From an uncultured Eubacterium sp. (lineage in GTDB: Bacteria > Bacillota > Clostridia > Lachnospirales > Lachnospiraceae): DNA of 47,074 nucleotides. This document shows positions 31,671 through 40,425 of this stretch, in pieces (the first letter of the stretch is position 1; every line of letters begins with the position of its first letter). The position numbers were made by a program, and so were the translations under genes. The stretch lies in assembly GCA_947178105.1 (NCBI GenBank), contig CAMWXD010000032.1, positions 1 to 47,074 of the forward strand. Direction: 5' to 3'. The notes under the pieces are model-generated. The model was given only the letters and a program-made list of their open reading frames with translations. It made no database searches and was not told the DNA's origin.

Positions 31671-33218
31671 TCAGCCGTTCACCGCTTCCACAAATTTCGC
31701 AAAAGCACTCCTGCCCTCCTGCGTACACTTATACACGCCGGCATCTTCCAATACCTGCTGGAATACCAGCCCGATCTCTGTATGAATGATGTCGTCAATA
31801 TTCGAAGCATCCATCTTCTCATATTTTGCCTGGAACTGTTCTGCCCAGTCTGCATGTTTTTCCAGCGTCTCATCTGCCCTGAGGTCTTGGCCCGCTAAAA
31901 TCGCTTCTTTTAACTGCGCCATCTCATCCTTTAACCTGGCTGGCAGCACGGCAAGCCCCATCACTTCGATCAGCCCGATATTTTCTTTTTTAATATGGTG
32001 CAGGTTCGCATGTGGATGGTATACGCCGAGCGGATGCTCTTTTGTCGTGATGTTGTTGCGCAGCACAAGATCCAGCTCGTATTTTCCGTCCCGTTTTCTG
32101 GCAATCGGCGTAATTGTATTATGCGGCTCCCCGTCTGTCTCAGCAAAAATAAACGCAGCTTCATCGGTATATCCGCGCCATTTCAGCAGAATTTTATCCG
32201 CCAGTTCTACAAGGCGTTCTTTGTCGTTTGCACTGATTCGAATGACTGACATCGGCCATTTGACAATGCCTGCGGATACATCTGCAAAGCCGTCAAACTG
32301 GATTTCCTTTTCTACAGGCGCCTTTGCCATCGCAAACTCATAATGCCCGCCCTGGAAATGGTCGTGGCTTAAAATAGAGCCGCCCACAATCGGCAGGTCT
32401 GCATTTGACCCTACAAAATAATGCGGGAACTGCTCTACAAAATCGAGCAGCTTGCCAAACGCCGCGCGCTCAATTTTCATCGGCGTATGCAGCGAATTAA
32501 ATACGATGCAGTGCTCATTATAATATACATACGGAGAATACTGGAAATACCAGTCGCTCTTGTTAATCGTAATCGGAATGATCCGGTGGTTCTGTCTCGC
32601 CGGATGGTTCACACGGCCTGCATACCCTTCGTTTTCTTTGCACAACAGGCATTTCGGATAGCCGCTTTGCTTTGCCAGTTTCGCCGCCGCGATCGCTTTC
32701 GGGTCTTTTTCCGGCTTGGACAGGTTGATCGTAATGTCCAGTTCGCCAAACTCCGTATCCGTCGTCCATTTCAAATCCTTTTTGATCCGGTATCTGCGGA
32801 TATAATCTGTATCCCGGCTTAATTTGTAAAAATAATCGGTTGCCCTGCGCGGATCCTCCTTATACAGCTCCCGGAAACGGCGGATCACCTCGCTCGGCCT
32901 TGGCACAAGCATACTCATAATCTTTGTGTCAAACAAATCCCGGTATACGATGCCGTCCTCTTCCAGAATGCCCTGTTCATGCGCATAGTCGAGCATCGTT
33001 TGTAAAATTCCCTCCAGCGCCTCCTCTGCTGCCTCCTGTGTCAATGCCGGCTGTTTTGCATATGCTTCCACGACTGTGTCCTCCAGCTCATCCAGCCGAA
33101 GCAGCTCCAGCAGCCGGTTGATCGTATACTGCTTATCTTCCGGCTCAATCAGCCCTGTTGCCAAGCCATAATCCGCCAGTTTCAAAATATTTTCCTGAAT
33201 CATATTTTCCTGAATCAT
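31671..33218 (-). CDS. galT: UDP-glucose-hexose-1-phosphate uridylyltransferase, class II
   Basis: This 515-aa enzyme exchanges galactose 1-phosphate for glucose 1-phosphate on UDP-glucose in the Leloir pathway. It is the GalT type II found in Firmicutes (about 500 aa, against about 350 for the E. coli type). Motifs are YPKCLLCKENEGYAGR, FNSLHTPMKIER, LSHDHFQGGHYEFAMA with the catalytic His region, and HPHANLHHIKKENIGLIEVMG. The N-terminus carries a tandem duplication (MIQEN twice), coded by two exact 15-bp copies, so ATG 33218 and ATG 33203 are both possible starts; the first has AAGGCGG upstream. It is 66 bp after galK and co-transcribed. Confidence 0.95.
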   Translation of the reverse strand: MIQENMIQENILKLADYGLATGLIEPEDKQYTINRLLELLRLDELEDTVVEAYAKQPALTQEAAEEALEGILQTMLDYAHEQGILEEDGIVYRDLFDTKIMSMLVPRPSEVIRRFRELYKEDPRRATDYFYKLSRDTDYIRRYRIKKDLKWTTDTEFGELDITINLSKPEKDPKAIAAAKLAKQSGYPKCLLCKENEGYAGRVNHPARQNHRIIPITINKSDWYFQYSPYVYYNEHCIVFNSLHTPMKIERAAFGKLLDFVEQFPHYFVGSNADLPIVGGSILSHDHFQGGHYEFAMAKAPVEKEIQFDGFADVSAGIVKWPMSVIRISANDKERLVELADKILLKWRGYTDEAAFIFAETDGEPHNTITPIARKRDGKYELDLVLRNNITTKEHPLGVYHPHANLHHIKKENIGLIEVMGLAVLPARLKDEMAQLKEAILAGQDLRADETLEKHADWAEQFQAKYEKMDASNIDDIIHTEIGLVFQQVLEDAGVYKCTQEGRSAFAKFVEAVNG

Positions 33219-33284
33219 ATCGATTTCATCCGCCTTTCTTATTATGCAGTTTGTTGATGATACAGTTTCCTACAGGATGCCGTT

Positions 33285-34451
33285 TTAGGAAAGGCGTGCC
33301 GGGCCGTCGCCGATCTCTACGACATAAAAGTCTCCTGCATAGCCGATTTTTTCCTGATAAGCTTTTCCGACTTTTTCAATAAACGCATCCACAGCCTCAT
33401 CCTTTACGATGCTGACTGTACATCCGCCAAATCCTGCGCCTGTCATACGTGAACCGATGACGCCGTCGATCTTCCAGGCTTCTTCCACCATCGTATCCAA
33501 TTCTATGCCTGTGACCTCATAATCATCCCGCAAAGACACATGCGAGGCATTCATTAATTCGCCAAACAGCTTAACATCGTTATTTTTCAGCGCTTCCACT
33601 GCCTTTAGTGTCCTCTGGTTTTCAGATACAGCGTGTTTTGCGCGTTTTTTGCGGTCCTCATCCTTGATCGCGGTCTGATACTGCGCAAACTGCTCTTCGT
33701 TTAAGTCGCCAAGCGTTTGGATCCCGACAACCTCCTGGATCTCCGCAAGCGCCGTCTCACATTCGCTGCGGCGCTCATTGTATTTGGAATCCCCAAGCCC
33801 GCGTTTTTTATTTGTACAGGAGATTACAATTTTTGCCCCTTCCAGCTTTATCGGCGCATATTCATAGTGCAGGGTCGCTGTATCGAGGAAAATCGCATGG
33901 TCTTTTTTACCCATTGCGATCGCAAACTGATCCATAATCCCACAGTTTACTCCATTGAAATTATTCTCTGAAAACTGCCCGATCAGCGCCAGATCCTGGT
34001 TCGATACGTCAAATCCAAACAGGTCTTTTAAAATATATCCTGTCAGCACTTCTACCGATGCCGAAGAAGAAAGCCCGGAGCCATTTGGAATATTGCCGAA
34101 CAGCAAAAGGTCCATGCCCTGCTCCACTTTCATTCCGCGCTCGCCAAACGCCCACATCACACCCTTTGGATAATTCGTCCAGTCTGCCTTCTTTTCTACC
34201 TTTAAGCCTTCCACCGAGGACTCGATCACGCCTAAATGCTCAAAATTCATCGAATAAAACCGCAGCGTCTTATCCTCCCGTTTTCTTACGACCCCGTACG
34301 TACCGATCGTCAGCGCACACGGAAAGACATGTCCGCCGTTATAGTCCGTATGTTCCCCGATCAGGTTCACACGCCCTGGTGCAAAATAAACGCGAATATC
34401 CCCTTGCGCACCAAAAATCTCCTTGAATTTCTCAACCAATTTTGCCTGCAT
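33285..34451 (-). CDS. galK: Galactokinase
   Basis: This 388-aa GHMP kinase phosphorylates galactose at C1. The galactokinase signature GRVNLIGEHTDYNGG is at about residues 25-39, the ATP-binding PNGSGLSSSASVE at about 115-127, and the third motif GSRMTGAGFGGCTVSI near 335-350. ATG 34451 is preferred over an in-frame start at 34484, with GAGAGGG just upstream. It is the first gene of galKT, with a promoter at 34600-34628. galE is not in the window. Confidence 0.96.
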   Translation of the reverse strand: MQAKLVEKFKEIFGAQGDIRVYFAPGRVNLIGEHTDYNGGHVFPCALTIGTYGVVRKREDKTLRFYSMNFEHLGVIESSVEGLKVEKKADWTNYPKGVMWAFGERGMKVEQGMDLLLFGNIPNGSGLSSSASVEVLTGYILKDLFGFDVSNQDLALIGQFSENNFNGVNCGIMDQFAIAMGKKDHAIFLDTATLHYEYAPIKLEGAKIVISCTNKKRGLGDSKYNERRSECETALAEIQEVVGIQTLGDLNEEQFAQYQTAIKDEDRKKRAKHAVSENQRTLKAVEALKNNDVKLFGELMNASHVSLRDDYEVTGIELDTMVEEAWKIDGVIGSRMTGAGFGGCTVSIVKDEAVDAFIEKVGKAYQEKIGYAGDFYVVEIGDGPARLS

Positions 34452-34599
34452 TTTTTTACCCTCTCTTTCTTTTCGGTTTTTCACTCATTTTTTTGATAGA
34501 TTCCTTTTCCTTGGACTGCTGCCATAATGACACTTCTGATGCAACATTTTCGCCAATACACTGCCAATTCAGAATTTTTGTTGGCTTATTGTTAGGTTA

Positions 34600-34628
34600 A
34601 TTATATACAATCTATACAAAGATTTCAA
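34600..34628 (-). promoter_or_regulatory. Predicted promoter of galKT
   Basis: On the minus strand TTGAAA (34623-34628) and TATAAT (34600-34605) are 17 bases apart. The leader to galK is about 145 bases. No clear catabolite-response site was recognised. The rest of 34629-34837 holds no supported gene. Confidence 0.7.
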
Positions 34629-34837
34629 TTTCCATTTCCGCATTTACAACAATATTCCGAAAAGAAACAACAAAAACACAGTTAGGCGCAGCGCTCTCGA
34701 AGAAAAATCCGTCGCAGGTTTCTCCTATTATTTACAGTTCCTTATTAAAATCTGCACAAAAGAAAATGCTTACCATGAATGTTTTTTTATTTTTTCCATA
34801 AACTTTATTAAAACTCTCTTAATTTAAAAATACCTAC

Positions 34838-34866
34838 TTGTACGCCGAAAATTCCTGTGCTATAAT
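34838..34866 (+). promoter_or_regulatory. Predicted promoter of the PAP2 phosphatase gene
   Basis: TTGTAC (34838-34843) and TATAAT (34861-34866) are 17 bases apart, with the start codon about 75 bases downstream. Confidence 0.65.
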
Positions 34867-34946
34867 CCGCATTATACAGAACTTTTGTAAACAGAAAGGA
34901 TACATGTGGTAACAGTTCCAGAAATAAAGAAGGGTGAAAAGTAAAA

Positions 34947-35669
34947 ATGCAGCTCCTTGAAACAAAAAAAACAAAACCAAACTTAAAAGCCCTGTTTTAC
35001 AAATACCGCCATGCATGGGTGCTTTCTTATGGGATCCTGTACCTTGCATGGTTCGCTTACTTGGAACAGGCGGTAACGAAAAAATTTCATATTATTACAA
35101 TGCCGGTAGACCTTAAGATCCCGTTTTGCGAGTATTTTATTATCCCCTACCTGTTATGGTTTGTATACATCGCGTTCGGGGTCATGTATTTTTTCTTCCG
35201 CCAAAAAGAAGATTACTACAAAATCTGCGCATTCCTGTTTACCGGAATGACCCTGTTTTTAATCGTATCAACGGTCTATCCAAACGGGCATTACCTGCGC
35301 CCTTATGAATTTGAGCATGAAAACCTGTGTACAGAACTGGTACGCTGGCTGTATCGCACCGATACCCCGACCAACCTGTTTCCAAGTATCCATGTATACA
35401 ATTCGCTCGGCGTACACATCGCCCTGACACACAGCGAATGCTTCCAACATAAAAAGGCAAGCCGCCTGGTTTCCTTTATTTTATGTGTTTTAATCATCCT
35501 ATCCACGATGTTTTTAAAACAGCATTCCGTCTTTGACGTATTGACTGCGTTTGGCCTGGCTGCCGTAATGTACTGTGTCGTATACCGCGAAGCTTATAAA
35601 AAAGTACTTGTGCTGCTGCGCCTGGGCAAACCGGAAAAAAGCCCCGTACTGCATGGGCTGCGGCTTTAA
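34947..35669 (+). CDS. PAP2-superfamily membrane phosphatase
   Basis: This 240-aa membrane protein has about six helices. The phosphatase motifs are FPSIHVYNSLG (PSxH type, about residues 149-159) and KQHSVFDVLTAF (H-x3-D, near 191-202), with the catalytic His pair. The N-terminal K-x6-RP motif of classical PAP2 enzymes is replaced by a YPNGHYLRPYEF region. This subgroup resembles inositol phosphorylceramide synthase-like PAP2 proteins. It may dephosphorylate a lipid phosphate. It stands alone; ribosome binding site AGAAGGGTG precedes ATG 34947. Confidence 0.85.
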   Translation: MQLLETKKTKPNLKALFYKYRHAWVLSYGILYLAWFAYLEQAVTKKFHIITMPVDLKIPFCEYFIIPYLLWFVYIAFGVMYFFFRQKEDYYKICAFLFTGMTLFLIVSTVYPNGHYLRPYEFEHENLCTELVRWLYRTDTPTNLFPSIHVYNSLGVHIALTHSECFQHKKASRLVSFILCVLIILSTMFLKQHSVFDVLTAFGLAAVMYCVVYREAYKKVLVLLRLGKPEKSPVLHGLRL

Positions 35670-35713
35670 GCAAAAATACTGCCGGCTTTTGCCGCCATAT
35701 CCTACATGGACAA

Positions 35714-35763
35714 AACCCTGGCACAGCATAGATCCAAACCGTTCTATGCTGTGCCAGGGTTTG
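35714..35763. terminator. Bidirectional terminator between the PAP2 gene and nadE
   Basis: A perfect 20-bp stem with a 10-nt loop, beginning AAACCCTGGCAC and ending GTGCCAGGGTTT, lies between the two convergent genes. Confidence 0.9.
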
Positions 35764-35768
35764 TGTAT

Positions 35769-37691
35769 TTACGCATCCATCAGCTTTTTGATCTCATCCA
35801 TCCAAATACGTGCGCTGGCATCGCTCGGCATCCGAAGGTCGCCTCTCGGCGATACTGCGACTGACCCTACCTTTGGCCCGTCCGGCAGGCAGGAACGCTT
35901 AAACTGCTGGGAGAAAAACCTGCGGTAAAATACTTGCAGCCATTTTAAAATTGTCTCATTCTCATAAATATCGCCAAAGGCTATCTCCGCAAGCCTAAAA
36001 ACCTTGCCCGGCGCAAACCCGAACCGCAAAATATAATACAAAAAGAAATCATGCAGTTCATAAGGCCCTACGATATCCTCCGTCTTTTGTGATATCCTGC
36101 CCTCCTTCGGCGGCAGCAGCTCTGGGCTGACCGGCGTATCCAGCACGTCCAAAAGCACTTCTGAAAGCCCCTGGTCACCGCACGTATCCGCAAAATAGCG
36201 AACCAGATGCCTGACCAGCGTTTTCGGCACAGACGCATTGACCCCATACATCGACATGTGGTCACCGTTGTAAGTCGCCCATCCAAGCGCCAGCTCCGAC
36301 ATATCCCCGGTGCCGATCACCATGCCGTCATGCATATTTGCAATATCCATCAATATCTGCGTCCGCTCCCTCGCCTGGCTGTTTTCGTATGTCACATCAT
36401 GCATATGCGGATCCTGGCGGATATCCTGAAAATGCACATGGACAGCATCGCAAATGCTGATCTCCCGTAAATCCGCGCCCAGCTTTTGGATCAGGTGCAC
36501 CGCGTTTTCATAGGTGCGGTCTGTCGTGCCAAACCCCGGCATCGTCACCGCCAGGATCTGCTCACGCGCGATGTGCAGCATATCAAAGGCACGCACCGTC
36601 ACAAGCAGCGCCAGCGTGGAATCCAGCCCGCCGGAAATGCCTACGACCGCACAGCGGCATCCTGTATGCTCCAGCCGTTTTTTCAGCCCCATTGCCTGGA
36701 TCGCCAGGATCTCCTCACACCGCCTGTCCCGGTCTGCCTTTTGTCCCGGTACAAACGGCGCCGGGTCTACAAAACGAGACAGCGTTGTGCGTACTCGCTC
36801 CAGTGAAAAAGCGGCTGTCGTATAATTTGCTGCATCCGCTGCTTCAAACGTCGACATCCTGCGCCGTTCCCCCGTCAGCTTGTCCACATCGATTTCGGAA
36901 TAAATCACCCCATTTGTAAAACGCTGTGATTCCTCCAGCAATACCCCGTTTTCCGCAATCAGGCTGTGCCCGGAATACACAACATCCTGCGTAGATTCCC
37001 CGTCAGACGCATTCGCATAAATATATCCGCAGACAAGCCTCGCCGACTGTCCTGTGACCAGCCCTCTCCGGTACCTGTCCTTGCCGGTCACCTCATCTGA
37101 AGCAGACAGGTTTACAATCAGATTCGCACCCGCCAGCGCATGTCCGATGCTGGGCGGATTCGGCGACCATAAATCCTCGCAGATTTCCGCAGCAATCCGC
37201 AGGGCAGGCATATTTTCGCAGACAAAAAGCTGGTTCGTCCCCATCGGGACTTCCACTCCTTCCCGCAGGGTGACAGGCACCGTCTGCGCCATCCCCCTGG
37301 AAAAATGCCTTGCCTCGTAAAACTCCGCATAATTAGGCAAAAACGTCTTTGGCACGATCCCAAGCACCTTCCCCCTGTGCAGCACCGCAGCCGTATTATA
37401 CAATTTTCCCATGTATTCCAACGGCAGCCCGACAAAGATAAGCGCCTGCAGCAGCGCCGTCTGATCGGCAATCACATACAGCTCGTCTTTTGCCTCTTGT
37501 AGCAAAAGCTCCTGCCAAAACAAATCCCCGCAGCTATAGCCAGTAATGCACAGCTCTGGAAACACCATCACACAGGCGCCCTGCAAAGCTGCTTCCTTTG
37601 CCTGCTGTATGATAACCTCCCCATTATACTTTGGATCTGCCACCTTAATCTTTGGAGATAACGCAGCCACCTTGATATATCCATGTTCCAT
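35769..37691 (-). CDS. nadE: Glutamine-dependent NAD synthetase
   Basis: This 640-aa enzyme makes NAD from deamido-NAD, with ammonia from glutamine. The N-terminal nitrilase-type glutaminase domain has its Glu in FPELCITGY, Lys in VPKTFLPNYAEFYE and Cys in AAEICEDLWSP. The C-terminal synthetase domain (from about residue 340) has the ATP-pyrophosphatase motif GISGGLDSTLAL and VIGTGDMSELALGWATYNGDH (given by its ends). Length is right for the two-domain form. It follows hslO by 30 bp on the same strand. Confidence 0.96.
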   Translation of the reverse strand: MEHGYIKVAALSPKIKVADPKYNGEVIIQQAKEAALQGACVMVFPELCITGYSCGDLFWQELLLQEAKDELYVIADQTALLQALIFVGLPLEYMGKLYNTAAVLHRGKVLGIVPKTFLPNYAEFYEARHFSRGMAQTVPVTLREGVEVPMGTNQLFVCENMPALRIAAEICEDLWSPNPPSIGHALAGANLIVNLSASDEVTGKDRYRRGLVTGQSARLVCGYIYANASDGESTQDVVYSGHSLIAENGVLLEESQRFTNGVIYSEIDVDKLTGERRRMSTFEAADAANYTTAAFSLERVRTTLSRFVDPAPFVPGQKADRDRRCEEILAIQAMGLKKRLEHTGCRCAVVGISGGLDSTLALLVTVRAFDMLHIAREQILAVTMPGFGTTDRTYENAVHLIQKLGADLREISICDAVHVHFQDIRQDPHMHDVTYENSQARERTQILMDIANMHDGMVIGTGDMSELALGWATYNGDHMSMYGVNASVPKTLVRHLVRYFADTCGDQGLSEVLLDVLDTPVSPELLPPKEGRISQKTEDIVGPYELHDFFLYYILRFGFAPGKVFRLAEIAFGDIYENETILKWLQVFYRRFFSQQFKRSCLPDGPKVGSVAVSPRGDLRMPSDASARIWMDEIKKLMDA

Positions 37692-37721
37692 AAATGATTT
37701 TGCTCCTTTTATTCAAAATTT

Positions 37722-38597
37722 TCAAATGCTGCCCGCCATTTCCCGCAGCTCATCCACTGTAAACTCGTATGCCGTATTGCAGAACTGACATTTTACTTCA
37801 ATCGGCTCCCCATCGTCCGCCATACTGCACAGGTCCTTTTTCGGTATGCTCGCCAACGCCTTGCGCACCCGCTCCTTCGAGCAGTTGCACACAAACTGCG
37901 CCGGTATCCGCTCCATAACCTCAAGCCCCAGCCCTCCAAGCAGCTCTTCCAAAATCTGCTCCGGCAAAAAGCCCTGCTCCAGCATTTCCGTCACAGGCGC
38001 AAGCTGCGGGATCTTGCGCTCCAGATGCGCAATCACATCCTCGCCCGCCTGCGGCATAAGCTGAATAATAAATCCTCCTGCCCTGCGCACCGAACAGTCC
38101 GTATCGACCAAAACGCCAAGGCCGACCGAAGACGGCACCTGTTCTGACGATGCAAAGTAATACGTCAGATCCTCGGCGATCTCCCCCGTCTGGAGCTGTG
38201 TCGTACCGATGTAAGGCTCTTTCAGCCCCAGATCCCGGATCACACGCAAAATCCCGCCGCCGACTGCACCGCCGACATCCAGCTTGCCCTGTGCATTTGC
38301 CGCAAGCTCCACATCAGCCACTTTCGGATATCCCTTAACATGCCCGACGGAATCCGCCGTAACGACAAGCCCCTTTGCCGGCCCGTCGCCCATGACCTGC
38401 AGCGTCAAAAGATCCTCCTCTCCCTTCATCATCACACCCATCATAGCGCCCGCTGCCAACAGCCTGCCCAACGCCGCTGAGATGACCGGGCTTGTCTGGT
38501 GGCAGCTTCTTGCCTGCTCCGCCAGCTCCCTTGCCGTAACCGCAAACGCGCGGACTGCACCGTCCGCCGCCGACGCCCTTACAATATAATCTTCCAT
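37722..38597 (-). CDS. hslO: Redox-regulated chaperone Hsp33
   Basis: This 291-aa protein is Hsp33, a chaperone switched on by oxidative unfolding of its zinc centre. The zinc ligands are visible as FVCNCSKERV (C-x-C) and VKCQFCNTAYEF (C-x2-C) near residues 238-270. The core shows MGDGPAKGLVVTADS and RGYPKV-like VKGYPKVADVEL, and GGILRVIRDLGLKEPYIGTTQLQTGEIAEDL. It may be co-transcribed with nadE. Ribosome binding site AAGGAAC lies upstream of ATG 38597. Confidence 0.95.
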   Translation of the reverse strand: MEDYIVRASAADGAVRAFAVTARELAEQARSCHQTSPVISAALGRLLAAGAMMGVMMKGEEDLLTLQVMGDGPAKGLVVTADSVGHVKGYPKVADVELAANAQGKLDVGGAVGGGILRVIRDLGLKEPYIGTTQLQTGEIAEDLTYYFASSEQVPSSVGLGVLVDTDCSVRRAGGFIIQLMPQAGEDVIAHLERKIPQLAPVTEMLEQGFLPEQILEELLGGLGLEVMERIPAQFVCNCSKERVRKALASIPKKDLCSMADDGEPIEVKCQFCNTAYEFTVDELREMAGSI

Positions 38598-38692
38598 TGT
38601 TCCTTCTTGTTCCTTTCTGATAGACTTTCATTTGCACTGCTTGTATTCATCCTGGCTGTTTTTCTTTTGCCTTTTATGCTCTTTTGCCAAAA

Positions 38693-39457
38693 TCATTTTA
38701 CCAGGCTGCCTGCACCCTTTTGGCACTCCTTTGCCAGGATATAAATACGCTCGCTGTCTTTTCGCACAGCGCCGTGATCTTCGCCATCACAGGCACAGAC
38801 AAACTCAAGCCCCGCCTGCTCCAACAGGCAGATGACACGTTCCAGCCCGTAACTGCGTTCGTAATGCAGCTCTTCATATTTGCGGTATAATCCCTGTTCC
38901 TGGCGGGAAAAAATCGTCAGCGCATATTCATTTACCTTTGTTTCCTCATCATAATAGTTTTCCCAGACCAAAGTTCCCCGCTCATGGTGTTCACAAAATA
39001 CCTGCGTCCCCATCAGCTCCCGAAACTTATACTCCGTATTCAGGTCAAACAAAAAAATGCCGCCCGGATCCAGATAATTGTTCACAAGACAAAACACCTT
39101 CAGCATGTCTTCCTCTTCCAGCACATAATTCATAGAATCACAGACACTGACAACTGCCCTCACCGTCCCGTACAATTCAAATTCCCGCATATCCTGCTCC
39201 AGGTATAATATCCCTTCGCTTTCTTTCTCTCTCGCAATACTAAGCATTTCCTGCGACAGGTCAATCCCGATCATATCATAGCCGCATCCAGCAAGCAGCC
39301 TCGTCATCCTGCCCGTACCACAGCCAAGCTCGCAGACAAGCCCGTCTGCAATCCCTTCCCGCCGCAAAACGCCTGACAAAAAGTCCCGCCATGCTTCATA
39401 CGGCACATCCTCCATAAACAGATCATAAACTTCCGCAAAACCTGTATATGCTTCCAT
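38693..39457 (-). CDS. Class I SAM-dependent methyltransferase
   Basis: This 254-aa protein has the Rossmann-type SAM site: VCELGCGTGRMTRLLAG (motif I, about residues 40-56), MIGIDLSQEMLSIA (motif II) and VVSVCDSMNYVLE (motif for the adenine side). The N-terminal YTGFAEVYDLFMEDVPYEAW is common in Clostridia members of this group, often annotated only as methyltransferase. The substrate cannot be told. It is about 95 bp upstream of hslO on the same strand, and divergent from the membrane protein gene at 39731. Confidence 0.88.
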   Translation of the reverse strand: MEAYTGFAEVYDLFMEDVPYEAWRDFLSGVLRREGIADGLVCELGCGTGRMTRLLAGCGYDMIGIDLSQEMLSIAREKESEGILYLEQDMREFELYGTVRAVVSVCDSMNYVLEEEDMLKVFCLVNNYLDPGGIFLFDLNTEYKFRELMGTQVFCEHHERGTLVWENYYDEETKVNEYALTIFSRQEQGLYRKYEELHYERSYGLERVICLLEQAGLEFVCACDGEDHGAVRKDSERIYILAKECQKGAGSLVK

Positions 39458-39618
39458 TTTCCATACTCCTGTACTCTGATTTTCCGCCGCCGGATCAATT
39501 CCTTACATACCCTGATGATAAATCTGTATTTGATTCAATTTTACCAAAATGTATTGATCCGTCAATACAAAATCGACGGTACCAAGTATTTTCCTTCCAT
39601 ATTTTTTTCATTCTCTGC

Positions 39619-39647
39619 TTGATTATTCTTTCATCCGCTTTTATACT
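39619..39647 (+). promoter_or_regulatory. Predicted promoter of the membrane protein gene
   Basis: TTGATT (39619-39624) and TATACT (39642-39647) are 17 bases apart, about 85 bases before the TTG start. Confidence 0.6.
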
Positions 39648-39730
39648 ATAAAATATCAATAAAATGCGAAAAACAAACGAAAACCATAAGACGTTTGTCA
39701 TGTGCTACTACAAAAAGCAGGAGGACCCCG

Positions 39731-40381
39731 TTGCATACAAATCATTCCGCAGATACTGCACAACCTGTCAGACAATTCTATAAAAAACGGCTGCTTGCGC
39801 CTGCCATTTACCTGCTGTTCCTTGCTGTACTTTGGGCAGCAACCCCGCTTTCAGAGCTCGTACTCCCGCACCAGGTATCGTCCCCGGTGCATTTCCGTGA
39901 ACTCAGCTCCGGCAAATACACCCATATCGCAACGACGCTTACCAGCCTTCATTTTACCGGCTATACACAGACTGTCTTTGGCTATACAAACGGATACTAT
40001 TACTATACCCTGCAAGACAACCAATATCTTTTCGTCCTGCTGGCACCTGATACCTGCGAAAACGGAAAGCCAGATATCCCAAAGCTGCAAGTACGCGTAC
40101 GCCTGATCCGCCATTTTGACCAATACGATACGCTCACACAGCAGCTTGCAGAAGACCTGAACTGGACGACTGCCGGCATCCGCAGCCAGATCCCCGATTA
40201 TCTGCTGAGCGAGCCAGGCTTTCATAAGCTGCTCTCGCTCCTGCTGCTTGGCTGTTATTTTTTAAGCGGCGCTTACGCACTGGCACATCTTCTTGCCTGC
40301 GCAGCCTGCCTCCTGTTTCCTGAGCTGGGACAGGCTGTCAAAAAGCGCCGCCGCACTAAAGCAAACAAAATGTTGTTTTAA
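39731..40381 (+). CDS. Membrane protein of unknown function
   Basis: This 216-aa protein has an N-terminal helix (LLAPAIYLLFLAVLWAATPL), an external domain of about 115 residues rich in Tyr and Thr, and a C-terminal hairpin of helices (LLSLLLLGCYFLSGAYALAHLLACAACLL, given by its ends) before a basic tail. No family is recognised. TTG 39731 is chosen because GCAGGAGG stands 6 nt upstream; sequence further upstream in frame has no better start. The gene is monocistronic, between its own promoter and a bidirectional terminator. Confidence 0.7.
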   Translation: MHTNHSADTAQPVRQFYKKRLLAPAIYLLFLAVLWAATPLSELVLPHQVSSPVHFRELSSGKYTHIATTLTSLHFTGYTQTVFGYTNGYYYYTLQDNQYLFVLLAPDTCENGKPDIPKLQVRVRLIRHFDQYDTLTQQLAEDLNWTTAGIRSQIPDYLLSEPGFHKLLSLLLLGCYFLSGAYALAHLLACAACLLFPELGQAVKKRRRTKANKMLF

Positions 40382-40383
40382 AA

Positions 40384-40420
40384 TAAGCCTGTGCATCCTA
40401 ACAAACCCTGCACAGGCTTA
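40384..40420. terminator. Bidirectional terminator
   Basis: A 12-bp stem (TAAGCCTGTGCA / TGCACAGGCTTA) lies between convergent genes, right after the membrane protein stop. Confidence 0.8.
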
Positions 40421-40425
40421 AAACG

